Of a DNA stretch of 54,421 nt, positions 1 to 7,532 are shown one piece after another (positions within the stretch are counted from its first letter, which is position 1; every line of letters starts with the position of its first letter). The notes beneath the pieces were generated by a model that made no database searches, was not told the origin of the DNA, and saw nothing but the letters and a program-made list of their open reading frames with translations. Position numbers and translations under genes: made by a program. Source of the stretch: Gammaproteobacteria bacterium (GTDB lineage Bacteria > Pseudomonadota > Gammaproteobacteria > Burkholderiales > Nitrosomonadaceae); NCBI GenBank assembly GCA_030431985.1, contig JAUIIB010000003.1, positions 64,001 to 118,421 of the forward strand, read 5' to 3'.

Positions 1-1
1 A

Positions 2-94
2 TCGTTGATGATACCGGATTGGTCGTTTATCGCTTTTGTTGTATTGGGGTTGGCATCGCTGTATGTTTTGTTTGCTCGACGTCTCACGCCATAG
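2..94 (+). CDS. C-terminal end of a membrane protein, truncated by the window edge
   Basis: One plus-strand frame is open from the first bases to a TAG at 92-94. It encodes about 30 residues: a hydrophobic stretch (SFIAFVVLGLASLYVLFA) followed by a short basic end (RRLTP). This looks like the last transmembrane helix and cytoplasmic tail of an integral membrane protein whose gene lies to the left. It converges on the next gene with only about 10 bases between the stop codons. The fragment is too short to name a family. Confidence 0.4.
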   Translation, partial: SLMIPDWSFIAFVVLGLASLYVLFARRLTP

Positions 95-104
95 TGTTTA
101 TGGT

Positions 105-473
105 TTATTTTATAGAGATCTCGAGCGTAAATGGTTGATCCGTAACAGAACGCATTAATTGCCCAACATTAATCCGGTACGTTTTCTTTTCAGTGGAAAA
201 TTGATATTTATCCTGTGCATCAATCACCCCCTCTACTGAAAACATCATGTTAACACCCAAAACCGTAACGTCGGCGATTTGTCCTTCAGCAGTGGTGATT
301 ACATAACAAATCACGCTGTCTGGAGGCGCAACGCCTTTGACTACCGTACCGTTGTTTCCACGCTGAAACCGGATGGTTTCACAGTCTTCATGAGCCTGAG
401 CCGCATTCATTGTCATCAGTGAAACAACCAACGCAAATACAAGGGAGTTAATCAGACTGCTTATCATTGGCAA
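105..473 (-). CDS. Secreted small protein with a PPC-like beta-sandwich appearance
   Basis: 122 aa. An N-terminal signal peptide (hydrophobic core LVFALVVSLMTM, probable cleavage after AQA) points to export. The mature part has two cysteines (DCETI and VICYV) that could form a disulfide. Its pattern resembles bacterial pre-peptidase C-terminal (PPC)-like domains: FQRGNNGTVVKG, then an 'AEGQ' turn, then MFSVEG, ending with FTLEISIK. That fold assignment is inferred from spacing of hydrophobic strands; no catalytic motif is visible. The gene points away from the tyrosinase cluster, which also carries PPC domains, and is convergent with the truncated membrane gene at the left edge. Function unknown. 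Confidence 0.65.
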   Translation of the reverse strand: MPMISSLINSLVFALVVSLMTMNAAQAHEDCETIRFQRGNNGTVVKGVAPPDSVICYVITTAEGQIADVTVLGVNMMFSVEGVIDAQDKYQFSTEKKTYRINVGQLMRSVTDQPFTLEISIK

Positions 474-831
474 TTATTGATTCTCAACAGGTGTATAACC
501 AAATCAAATAAGGTGTTCATCAATCAGAAATACATTCAAATTTAGCCCATTGAGATAATTATTGCCCCAAGGTAGATTAAGACTATTTGTCACTTTTCCT
601 TGAGTATAGCGTGTGGGAATTCTCACTTAATATTACGGGATACACTGTTATCTTAATATCAATTACAATTGTTTTCAATAAGTTGAAATCGATGTTGGTA
701 TATGATGATGGACACAGATCAAAAATCACAATGCTGCACAAAGGATCAGATTTTATTCTGCAAATCGGACTGCAATCTACAAAAAATCCAGTAAAGGAAA
801 TGTTATCTACATGGACAATCAATAAAAAAAC
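474..831. other. AT-rich gap between divergent secreted-protein genes
   Basis: This stretch should hold the promoters of the divergent genes on either side. A plus-strand frame is open from a TTG at 587 to 835 (82 codons) and overlaps the next gene by an ATGA. It has no usable ribosome binding site and no recognisable domain, so I do not call it. A longer minus-strand frame here (583-990) overlaps the start of the secreted-protein gene and is also rejected. No clear hairpin or RNA gene seen. Confidence 0.4.
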
Positions 832-1314
832 ATGAACGTACGACGGATTACAATTTTGGCAGGTAGTCTGTTGATATTGAGTGGAATATGCACTGTACCG
901 TTGGCGCAAAAAACGTTTAATTTCGAGAAAATTACATGTCATATAAGCACATCGGATATAAAACATTGCACTGGCATACCGACACTGCATTCCGGTGTAC
1001 TAACCATTGCACAAGCGGGTACCTTTAAACTTGTGGCGAAATACGATGGTTGTTTTATGGTTGAGAATGTCATTAAATCCGGTCTCGTTCAAACCGCTTA
1101 TTATGGAGAAATCATACGTTTTGAATTCTTAACTACTCAGGTCACCGGAAGCATGAACGATAATTCGGATTTCCCACGAACGCTGGGATTTGCAAAGTTA
1201 AATTCAACACGCTTAGATGGCTTCTTAACCGACTTATCCGCGTTGATTCGTGAACAAGGGCACCCAACGTACACCCCCGTTGTGGCAAAACTGCAGTGTA
1301 CGGCAACAAAATAA
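832..1314 (+). CDS. Secreted hypothetical protein
   Basis: 160 aa. The N-terminus MNVRRITILAGSLLILSGIC is a good signal peptide, with cleavage probably after PLAQ or nearby. A lipoprotein reading is less likely because the Cys at about residue 20 lacks a standard lipobox. The mature protein has paired cysteines (ITCHIS, KHCTGI, DGCFMV and LQCTATK), suggesting disulfides in the periplasm or outside. No family is recognised. It lies 74 bases upstream of the 71-aa ORF and tyrosinase, on the same strand, so it may be part of that transcription unit. The start has a poor Shine-Dalgarno sequence, which lowers certainty about the exact first codon. Confidence 0.55.
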   Translation: MNVRRITILAGSLLILSGICTVPLAQKTFNFEKITCHISTSDIKHCTGIPTLHSGVLTIAQAGTFKLVAKYDGCFMVENVIKSGLVQTAYYGEIIRFEFLTTQVTGSMNDNSDFPRTLGFAKLNSTRLDGFLTDLSALIREQGHPTYTPVVAKLQCTATK

Positions 1315-1388
1315 GATGAAATGCTTTATCCTACAACAGTATAAGAATCGAGCAATTTAGCTATTAAACCAGGAGCAGGAGGTCAGGT

Positions 1389-1604
1389 ATGACGCATCAT
1401 AAAGAAACATTTGCAAATTGCGTGATTGAAGTTAAAGACGGCACCCATCTATCGATTAATGGCAAAGTTATCGATTATGAGTATGACAAAGAAAGCAATA
1501 AATGGTCGTCAAGATATCTGCCATATACGCAATATGATTCAATACTTGAGATGGCACAAGCCATCGCCCAGCATACCGTCGAATTTTCTAGCATTAAAGA
1601 TTAA
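1389..1604 (+). CDS. Small cytoplasmic-type protein preceding tyrosinase
   Basis: 71 aa with a strong ribosome binding site (AGGAGCAGGAGG, 6-17 bases before the ATG), so it is very probably translated. There is no signal peptide or membrane segment. The N-terminus MTHHKETFANC contains His-His and the only cysteine; the rest is a predicted alpha/beta mix rich in Tyr, Lys and Asp. It ends 40 bases before the tyrosinase start on the same strand, so co-transcription is likely. Tyrosinases of other bacteria often need a helper ('caddie') protein for copper loading, for example MelC1 in Streptomyces. This ORF is much shorter and not similar by eye, so a helper role is only a hypothesis. Confidence 0.7.
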   Translation: MTHHKETFANCVIEVKDGTHLSINGKVIDYEYDKESNKWSSRYLPYTQYDSILEMAQAIAQHTVEFSSIKD

Positions 1605-1644
1605 TGTCAAAAATCTGTGGGGTAAAACAAGGGAGACATAAGCT

Positions 1645-3123
1645 ATGGCTATCCGAAAAGATGCAAATACACTGAACCCAAATGAACGCGCCGAATTTGT
1701 TGACGCCATTCTTGCATTAAAAGCCGCCGGCATCTATGACCGGTTTGTTCTAAGACATGCCAATGCCATTATGAACGCTATTCATCGGTCTCCTGCTTTT
1801 TTACCTTGGCACCGCCGGTTTATTTATGATCTGGAGTTAGAACTACAACGTGTTTCAGGTAATCCCGATCTCGGAATACCTTACTGGAATTGGCCATCCG
1901 GAGAGGCCGATGCTGCAATGTGGCGCAACGATTTCCTTGGTGGAAACGGAGACGCAAGCGGTGTCGTCCGTACAGGACCTTTTCAGGCCGGACAATGGAC
2001 AGTTGTTAACGCCAGCGGTTTACCGTCAGGACCACTCATGCGAACTTTCGGTCAAAACGGTTTTCCTACATTACCGACTCAGACAGAAATAGATCAAGTC
2101 ATGGCAATCACACCTTATGACTCACCACCCTGGAATATGAGCAGCAGCCCCAGCTTTCGCAATCAGCTTGAAGGCTGGGCCGGTCCTAATCTACACAACC
2201 GCGGACATGTCTGGGTTGGCGGCTCGATGCTGCCAATGACATCACCCAACGATCCGGTTTTTTTTATGCATCATTGCATGGTCGACAAAATTTGGCACGA
2301 TTGGCAAGCGCGTTTCCCGAATCAGGATTACTTACCTGTAGTTGGCGGTCCATTTGGGCAGAATTTGACCGACCCAATGGATAGCACACCCTCAGGTCAG
2401 ATTGGATCGCGACCCATTGATGTTTTAGACAGCGCGGCATTAGGGATTACTTACGATGACGGCACCACCATACCGCAGCCGACAATACCCCTCCTTGTTG
2501 TCGACGCGAATCCGGAACAATTTAGCATCGGCGCACCTGGAGAAACCGATATTTTTCAGTTTCAAGTTGCAGCATTTGGATCGCACACAGCGTTTACCAC
2601 CGGATCGTCCGATACATTTATGACACTTTTCGGTCCTAACAACCCGGCCGCTCAAGTGGCATTTGACGATGATGGGGGGGAAAATCTGAATGCCCAGATT
2701 ACACGAAACCTATCGGCAGGTACCTATTATCTACGCATTCGCCTGTTTAGTTCAAACTCCACAGGCAACTACGCAGTCGGTATTCGCTCAAATAATAATA
2801 TTCCAACCCCAATTCCCGAACTTACTGTCGACGGAGCAAGTATCAATGCGGCAATTTCAACGGCTAATGAGAGTGATCTGTATCGATTGAATATCACTGA
2901 CGATGCTATTTACACATTTCAAACATACGGCACAACGGATACTTTTATGACACTGCACGGACCCAATAGCCAAATACCCGTTATCGCCAGCAACGATGAC
3001 GGCGGCGTTACACTTAACGCCAGAATCCGGCAACAGCTGACTGCAGGTGAGTACTTTCTCCGCATCAGGCATTTCTCGCCAATAGGAACGGGGTTTTATT
3101 CCATCCACGCGACTCGAGAATGA
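1645..3123 (+). CDS. Tyrosinase-family type 3 copper oxidase with two C-terminal PPC domains
   Basis: 492 aa. Residues 1-230 are a tyrosinase domain with both copper sites complete. CuA is H38, H47 and H56 (AIHRSPAFLPWHRRF). CuB is H184, H188 (NLHNRGH) and H210 in DPVFFMHHCMVDKIW. Such enzymes hydroxylate monophenols and/or oxidise o-diphenols to quinones using O2. Residues about 285-382 and 393-491 are two PPC-type beta-sandwich repeats sharing 'DTFMTL.GPN' and 'AG.Y(Y/F)LRIR'. PPC domains normally sit on secreted enzymes, yet no signal peptide is seen, so export would need another route. A good SD (AAGGGAGA) precedes the ATG. Substrate unknown; it follows the 71-aa ORF in the same apparent operon. 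Confidence 0.9.
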   Translation: MAIRKDANTLNPNERAEFVDAILALKAAGIYDRFVLRHANAIMNAIHRSPAFLPWHRRFIYDLELELQRVSGNPDLGIPYWNWPSGEADAAMWRNDFLGGNGDASGVVRTGPFQAGQWTVVNASGLPSGPLMRTFGQNGFPTLPTQTEIDQVMAITPYDSPPWNMSSSPSFRNQLEGWAGPNLHNRGHVWVGGSMLPMTSPNDPVFFMHHCMVDKIWHDWQARFPNQDYLPVVGGPFGQNLTDPMDSTPSGQIGSRPIDVLDSAALGITYDDGTTIPQPTIPLLVVDANPEQFSIGAPGETDIFQFQVAAFGSHTAFTTGSSDTFMTLFGPNNPAAQVAFDDDGGENLNAQITRNLSAGTYYLRIRLFSSNSTGNYAVGIRSNNNIPTPIPELTVDGASINAAISTANESDLYRLNITDDAIYTFQTYGTTDTFMTLHGPNSQIPVIASNDDGGVTLNARIRQQLTAGEYFLRIRHFSPIGTGFYSIHATRE

Positions 3124-3303
3124 TGTAAGAATCTGTTTTGAAAATACGATTTTCTTTTCAGTGTCTTTTACTGAACCTGAATAGACAACATGGTAAGGCT
3201 GATCACCAGTAACCTAAACAGTCTAATTTAACATTCATCGCGCGCAAAACTGCAATTATTTGAACTCACCACTTGCATTTATTTTTTCAATATATATAAT
3301 AAG

Positions 3304-3322
3304 AATCATTCTCATTATCATT
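3304..3322 (+). promoter_or_regulatory. Fur box upstream of hemP
   Basis: The sequence AATCATTCTCATTATCATT, 13 bases before the hemP ATG, has three adjacent imperfect NATWAT-type hexamers as in known Fur operators. It sits in an AT-rich run (3290-3330) suited to a promoter. Fe(II)-Fur binding here would repress hemP when iron is sufficient. Confidence 0.75.
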
Positions 3323-3334
3323 ATTTAAATAACT

Positions 3335-3529
3335 ATGTATAATTCAGCTGAAATACAAACAACCTCAATACGACCCGCAGCTGCCCAACCATCTGAGTTG
3401 TCAGCTTATACGTCGGCAATTGACAGCAATTCACTGTTTAATCATGGTAATGTTGTCTATATTCAACACCATGGTGAATGCTATTTATTACGACGTACAA
3501 GAAATAACAAATTAATTCTGACTAAATGA
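3335..3529 (+). CDS. hemP: Hemin uptake protein HemP
   Basis: 64 aa. The C-terminal half ends YLLRRTRNNKLILTK, the hallmark of the HemP family (Y.LR.TR..KLILTK). The N-terminal 30 residues are variable, as usual. HemP is a small cytoplasmic protein tied to haem and iron acquisition; in related proteobacteria it acts as a regulator needed for haem-receptor expression. No SD is obvious, but the Fur box just upstream fits the iron-regulated role. No TonB-dependent haem receptor is adjacent; the next gene on the same strand is a DUF2325 protein. Confidence 0.88.
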   Translation: MYNSAEIQTTSIRPAAAQPSELSAYTSAIDSNSLFNHGNVVYIQHHGECYLLRRTRNNKLILTK

Positions 3530-3588
3530 ACAAGACAGTATTTCGTTGCCGTTGGGACTTATCCTTTCTCCTTTAACCACGGCATTTC

Positions 3589-3622
3589 GGCAAGCCAGCC
3601 TAACTCCCAGGGCAAGCCAGCC
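3589..3622 (+). repeat. 12-bp direct repeat followed by a T tract
   Basis: GGCAAGCCAGCC occurs at 3589-3600 and again at 3611-3622, 22 bases apart, and the second copy runs into seven Ts. It lies between hemP and the DUF2325 gene. The only stem seen is a 3-bp GGC/GCC pair within each copy, so I record it as a repeat rather than a terminator. Confidence 0.5.
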
Positions 3623-3645
3623 TTTTTTTACCGGGAATCTCAGAG

Positions 3646-4200
3646 ATGAAGCGGACTAAAAATATGCTTTCTGACAGTGTATCACCACTATCAACCAATA
3701 CAGTCATATCCATACCCAGCACCTTTGTATCCCTTGAAATATTTCTGGGCAAGATTTCACATCATTTCCAAATACTAACCGATCAAGTAAGCAGCGCGCT
3801 TCAGGTACCCAAAGTACAGCCCCGGAACACGCAACTTGATATCCCTCTCATAAAGGCTTCAACACGTTTTGTTGCACCTGACAATGCCACTTTTGCTGGA
3901 CGCACTGTCCTTTGTGTTGGCGGCCAAAAAAATTTGTATCCTGCATACCGTCAAATTGTGGAAGACGCTATGGGAAAATTCTCCAGCTTTCATGGTAGCT
4001 ATAATGCTTCTTTGACCGAATTGCATATGCTATTGCAAAAATCCAGTTTTATTATTTGTCCGATAGACTGTGTCAGACATGAGGCTTTTTTACTTACAAA
4101 GCGTCATTGCAACCAGTTTTGTAAACCCTGTGTCATGCTCGATAAATCCAGAGTTACAACATTCTACAATGGCATTCGTATGCTAAAAACTTTACAATGA
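3646..4200 (+). CDS. DUF2325 domain protein
   Basis: 184 aa. The C-terminal half (about 85-180) fits DUF2325: a Rossmann-like beta-turn 'TVLCVGGQKNLYPAYRQIVEDAMGKFSSFHG', then a helix and 'SSFIICPIDCVRHEAFLLTKRHC'. The cysteines and histidines around PIDCVRHEA and KRHCNQFCKPC could bind a metal, but this is not shown. The N-terminal 80 residues are not recognised. DUF2325 proteins are often seen near hemP and iron genes in betaproteobacteria. Here the gene lies between hemP and a multicopper oxidase, overlapping the latter by ATGA, so the two are probably translationally coupled. Confidence 0.8.
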   Translation: MKRTKNMLSDSVSPLSTNTVISIPSTFVSLEIFLGKISHHFQILTDQVSSALQVPKVQPRNTQLDIPLIKASTRFVAPDNATFAGRTVLCVGGQKNLYPAYRQIVEDAMGKFSSFHGSYNASLTELHMLLQKSSFIICPIDCVRHEAFLLTKRHCNQFCKPCVMLDKSRVTTFYNGIRMLKTLQ

Positions 4201-5228
4201 CGCGCAATTTTAATTCACAATCAGGCCGAACAAAACAGATGCGTGTAATACACACTTTTTCCCATTTCGTTATTTTAACCATCATTCTGCTAGGTGGATT
4301 AACCTCAACTAGCACACAAGCAGCAATCCGGGAATACTGGATAGCAGCTGAAAAAATGGTATGGGATTATGCGCCTGATAAAAAGAATCAGATTGACACC
4401 AACAAAGGATTGGATGTTTGGGGAGAAACACTCACCTATCATAAGTACCGTTATGTACAGTATCAAAGTGAAAAATTTATCGAATCTATTCCCCAGCCTG
4501 AATGGATGGGTATTCTCGGTCCGCAAATTAAAGCCGAGGTAGGGGACACCATAAAAGTACATTTTCTAAATAGAACCGATCGTCCGCTATCTATTCACCC
4601 ACATGGTGTTCAATACGACAAGGCCAATGAAGGTGCAGACGGAGGCCCGGGGTCGATGGTCTTGCCTGAAAAAAATTTCACCTATACTTGGTTGGTTGAC
4701 GAAGCATCTGGTCCCGGCCCAAATGATTCATCCTCAATTGTTTGGCTCTATCATTCGCATGTCGTTGCTGAAGAAGAAATGAACCTCGGACTCATCGGTA
4801 CAATTGTAATAACGAAGCAAGGTATGGGGCGTTCGAAAATTGATCCAACGCCTCGTGATGTTGACCAGGAATTTACCGCTCTATATATGATATTCGACGA
4901 AGAAGAAGGTAATGAGAATGGCCTGAAGCATACTATCAATGGACGCATTTTTGGCAATCTTGAGGGTTTTGAAACCACACTCGGTGAAAGGGTGCGATGG
5001 CATATAGTCGCATTAGGCAATGAAGAAGATAATCATACGGTACACTGGCACGGTCACACAGTGCTACATCAGGGGCGGCGCACAGATGTTATTGAGGTTT
5101 TACCGGCAAGTATGATGACCGTCGATATGCTAACGCGCACTGCCGGAAACTGGCTGTTTCATTGTCATGTCAATGATCATATGATAGCCGGCATGTCAAC
5201 CCGATGGATCGTCCATGCCAAGCAATAG
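4197..5228 (+). CDS. Two-domain multicopper oxidase
   Basis: 343 aa, exported: signal peptide with core HFVILTIILLGGL and cleavage near TQA-AI. An alternative start is the ATG at 4239 (M15). Two cupredoxin domains are present. Domain 1 has HPHG (H134, H136) and HSH (H186, H188). Domain 2 has HTVHWH (H280, H283, H285) and HCHVNDHMIAGM (H322, C323, H324, H328, M333). All ligands for the type 1 and trinuclear copper sites are present, with the type 1 site only in domain 2, as in trimeric two-domain laccases. It probably oxidises phenols or metal ions with O2 in the periplasm. Iron (hemP) and copper (tyrosinase) genes nearby suggest a metal-homeostasis role, which is inference. Confidence 0.9.
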   Translation: MTRNFNSQSGRTKQMRVIHTFSHFVILTIILLGGLTSTSTQAAIREYWIAAEKMVWDYAPDKKNQIDTNKGLDVWGETLTYHKYRYVQYQSEKFIESIPQPEWMGILGPQIKAEVGDTIKVHFLNRTDRPLSIHPHGVQYDKANEGADGGPGSMVLPEKNFTYTWLVDEASGPGPNDSSSIVWLYHSHVVAEEEMNLGLIGTIVITKQGMGRSKIDPTPRDVDQEFTALYMIFDEEEGNENGLKHTINGRIFGNLEGFETTLGERVRWHIVALGNEEDNHTVHWHGHTVLHQGRRTDVIEVLPASMMTVDMLTRTAGNWLFHCHVNDHMIAGMSTRWIVHAKQ

Positions 5229-5343
5229 TTTGATTATAAACTACTTCTATTAGGGCATTGACGTAAGAGTTCTGATCTAAAGTTTGATTGTATTTGGTCG
5301 TTGAAAGAATTTCCTAACAGAAAATTATAAGAGGCCAGACATC

Positions 5344-5538
5344 ATGAAAATAAGTGTTAATTTTAAATCCGGATATCGACAAACATTCATCGTTCCAAAA
5401 ACCATGCTTGCCACTGATTTTCGCGATTTAGCTGAAGGTATTGGAGGCAAAATAGCAAATATAGAATTTTCACTAACCGACAGGCATGCCGGCTTTTGTG
5501 ATGTTGATCTGAAAGAACCATTATTTTCACCAGAATAA
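5344..5538 (+). CDS. Small hypothetical protein
   Basis: 64 aa, MKISVNFKSGYRQTFIV..., with an AAGAGG Shine-Dalgarno-like sequence 9 bases before the ATG. No signal peptide, membrane segment or known motif. The pattern of beta strands (KISVNF, RQTFIV, IANIEFSL, FCDVDL) suggests a small alpha/beta protein. It follows the multicopper oxidase by 115 bases on the same strand and precedes a hairpin. No family recognised. Confidence 0.55.
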   Translation: MKISVNFKSGYRQTFIVPKTMLATDFRDLAEGIGGKIANIEFSLTDRHAGFCDVDLKEPLFSPE

Positions 5539-5579
5539 CGTAAAAAAACGCTTTCTCTTTTTTAATCAAGACATCTTAT

Positions 5580-5606
5580 CCAACATCATAAAAGTAATGA
5601 TGCTGG
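5580..5606. terminator. Hairpin between convergent small ORF and ssb
   Basis: The stem CCAACATCAT / ATGATGCTGG has 10 pairs including one G-U, with a 7-base loop. It lies between the stop codons of the 64-aa ORF and of ssb. The plus-side tail is TTTATTC; the minus side has no clear T run. It may terminate transcription from the left. Confidence 0.5.
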
Positions 5607-5627
5607 TTTATTCAGATAATTAACTTT

Positions 5628-6074
5628 TTAGAACGGAATATCGTCCTCCATATCATCAAACCCATTATTGTTCTTAACAGTGGATTGCTCGGAAGACTGG
5701 TCAATTGTATTTTTATCAGATGAATCAAAATTATCGCTGCCAGACCTGTTGCCCAGCATTTTCATGTCTGATGCGATAACTTCCGTGGTGTAACGCTCCA
5801 TACCATTTTTATCAGTCCATTTTCTGGTTTCTAGCTTACCTTCAACATAAACTGAGCGACCCTTTTTCAGATATTCACCAGCAATTTCAGCCAGCTTCCG
5901 GTAAAAAGTAACGCGATGCCATTCCGTCTTTTCTTGCTTTTCACCATTCTTATCTTTCCATACCTCAGTTGTAGCCAACGAAATATTGGTTACAGCATCA
6001 CCACTTGACATATAACGCGTCTCAGGATCTTTACCCAAATTACCGATCAATATCACTTTATTGACTGATGCCAT
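5628..6074 (-). CDS. ssb: Single-stranded DNA-binding protein SSB
   Basis: 148 aa. The OB fold occupies about residues 1-110 ([44 protein letters not shown]). A flexible Ser/Asp/Asn-rich linker leads to the conserved acidic tip DDIPF, which recruits replication and repair enzymes. Homotetrameric binding to ssDNA during replication, recombination and repair is expected. The ATG abuts the stop codon of the upstream MFS gene with no gap, and its SD, AAGGAGG, lies inside that gene's end, so the two are co-transcribed. Length is slightly short for the family, mainly in the linker. Confidence 0.97.
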   Translation of the reverse strand: MASVNKVILIGNLGKDPETRYMSSGDAVTNISLATTEVWKDKNGEKQEKTEWHRVTFYRKLAEIAGEYLKKGRSVYVEGKLETRKWTDKNGMERYTTEVIASDMKMLGNRSGSDNFDSSDKNTIDQSSEQSTVKNNNGFDDMEDDIPF

Positions 6075-7466
6075 TTATTTATCCTCCTTGTCTTCCAACA
6101 GTTCACTCACCCGTTCTTCATCAAATCCGGTCATATCAACTTTTAAATAGGCAACCCGTTCATGGGCTAACACCAAGGCCTCACGCACACCTGGTAGCGC
6201 TGCCAATTGCTGCGACAATTGCCTAGATTTATTCACATCCATTTCATGTACCTGATACATTTTCGAACGCACGGCTGCTGGCGCTTTCATCGTATAAGCC
6301 AATATTAACCATAATGCCAGTAATCCACTACAAAATAAATAAATCGCTTGATGGCCATGATGCTCCATTAAATACCCACCTATTGCAGCACCTGCAAATG
6401 TACCGAGAAATTGAGTACTACTATAAATACCAATTGCGGTACCTTTGGCGCCCACTGGCGCAATCTTTGAAATGAGTGAAGGTAGACTGGCTTCAAGCAA
6501 ATTAAATGCTGTAAAGAAAACAAGTAAGGCAAACACAGTACCCATAATTGTTTCGGTAGTCATCGCCATTGCCGCCTGACTACAGAGCAGTAACGCAATT
6601 GCTATAACGAACACCTGTTTCAATTTAGCTTTCTTTTCACCATAGATAATCACTGGAATAATGAGCAGCATTGAAAAAAACAATACCGGTAAATAAATCT
6701 GCCAATGGTCTTCAATCGCCATTCCTGCTTTACGTAAAGTTAACGGAATCATCAACCAAAGCGTCATCAATGTGGCATGCAGCGCAAAAATACCATAATT
6801 TAAGCGCAATAATTGAGTATCCATTAACACACTACCAATACCATTTGCAGAAGCTTCGGTATCAGAGTGAAAACGACTGATTTGTGGGTCAGGAATCAAT
6901 GTTTTAACAATAATAATAGCTACAAGGGCAAGAACGCCAGTTACGATGAAAATGCCAGGAACCCCAATCCATTGACTGAGTATGGGTGCCACAACCAAAG
7001 ATATGGCGAACACTGTTCCAATTGTCATGCCAATCGTCGCCATTGCCTTGGTACGATGTTCTTCACGGGTTAAATCAGCCGCCAACGCCATAATTGCTGC
7101 TGAAATAGCACCCGCCCCCTGAACAATTCGCCCGAATATTATCCAATAAATATCGCCTGCCATCGCAGCGATAAAGCTGCCCGCCGCAAAGAGAATTAAG
7201 CCTAAATAAATTACCGACTTTCGTCCAATGCGGTCGGACAGCCAACCCATCGGTATCTGGAGAATGGCTTGTGTTAGTCCATAAGCGCCCAACGCAACAC
7301 CAATTAACGTATAGTTGTCACCACCGGGTAAATGCTCCGCATAAAATGCAAAAACAGGCAAAATAATGAATAATCCGAACATGCGCAAACCATAAATGCC
7401 GGCTAATCCAACTGTGGCTCGCAATTCTGTTCGCGACATTTTTTCTGATGCGCTTGAATCAATCAT
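6075..7466 (-). CDS. MFS transporter with C-terminal ferredoxin-like domain (YajR-like)
   Basis: 463 aa. Twelve membrane segments fit residues about 20-390. The MFS motif A is visible as GWLSDRIGRKSVIYLG after the second helix. The last about 65 residues (YQVHEMDVNKSRQLSQQLAALPGVREALV...) are soluble and look like a small alpha/beta ferredoxin-like domain, as in YajR. The substrate of such transporters is uncertain; proton-driven efflux is the usual assumption. It directly precedes ssb and is divergent from uvrA. In many bacteria ssb and uvrA are divergent neighbours; here the MFS gene is inserted between them. Confidence 0.88.
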   Translation of the reverse strand: MIDSSASEKMSRTELRATVGLAGIYGLRMFGLFIILPVFAFYAEHLPGGDNYTLIGVALGAYGLTQAILQIPMGWLSDRIGRKSVIYLGLILFAAGSFIAAMAGDIYWIIFGRIVQGAGAISAAIMALAADLTREEHRTKAMATIGMTIGTVFAISLVVAPILSQWIGVPGIFIVTGVLALVAIIIVKTLIPDPQISRFHSDTEASANGIGSVLMDTQLLRLNYGIFALHATLMTLWLMIPLTLRKAGMAIEDHWQIYLPVLFFSMLLIIPVIIYGEKKAKLKQVFVIAIALLLCSQAAMAMTTETIMGTVFALLVFFTAFNLLEASLPSLISKIAPVGAKGTAIGIYSSTQFLGTFAGAAIGGYLMEHHGHQAIYLFCSGLLALWLILAYTMKAPAAVRSKMYQVHEMDVNKSRQLSQQLAALPGVREALVLAHERVAYLKVDMTGFDEERVSELLEDKEDK

Positions 7467-7532
7467 AAATCTGGTTATATTTTTTCTAAAAAGTTCGGTA
7501 TATTATCAGGTTGATTCGCACATAGATAGCCA

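Noticed and set aside
587..835. Plus-strand 82-codon frame with TTG start
   Set aside because: No SD, odd composition and no family; the ATGA overlap with the next gene alone is not enough.
583..990. Minus-strand 135-codon frame over the first intergenic gap
   Set aside because: Overlaps the well-supported secreted-protein gene on the other strand, has no ribosome binding site and no recognisable domain.
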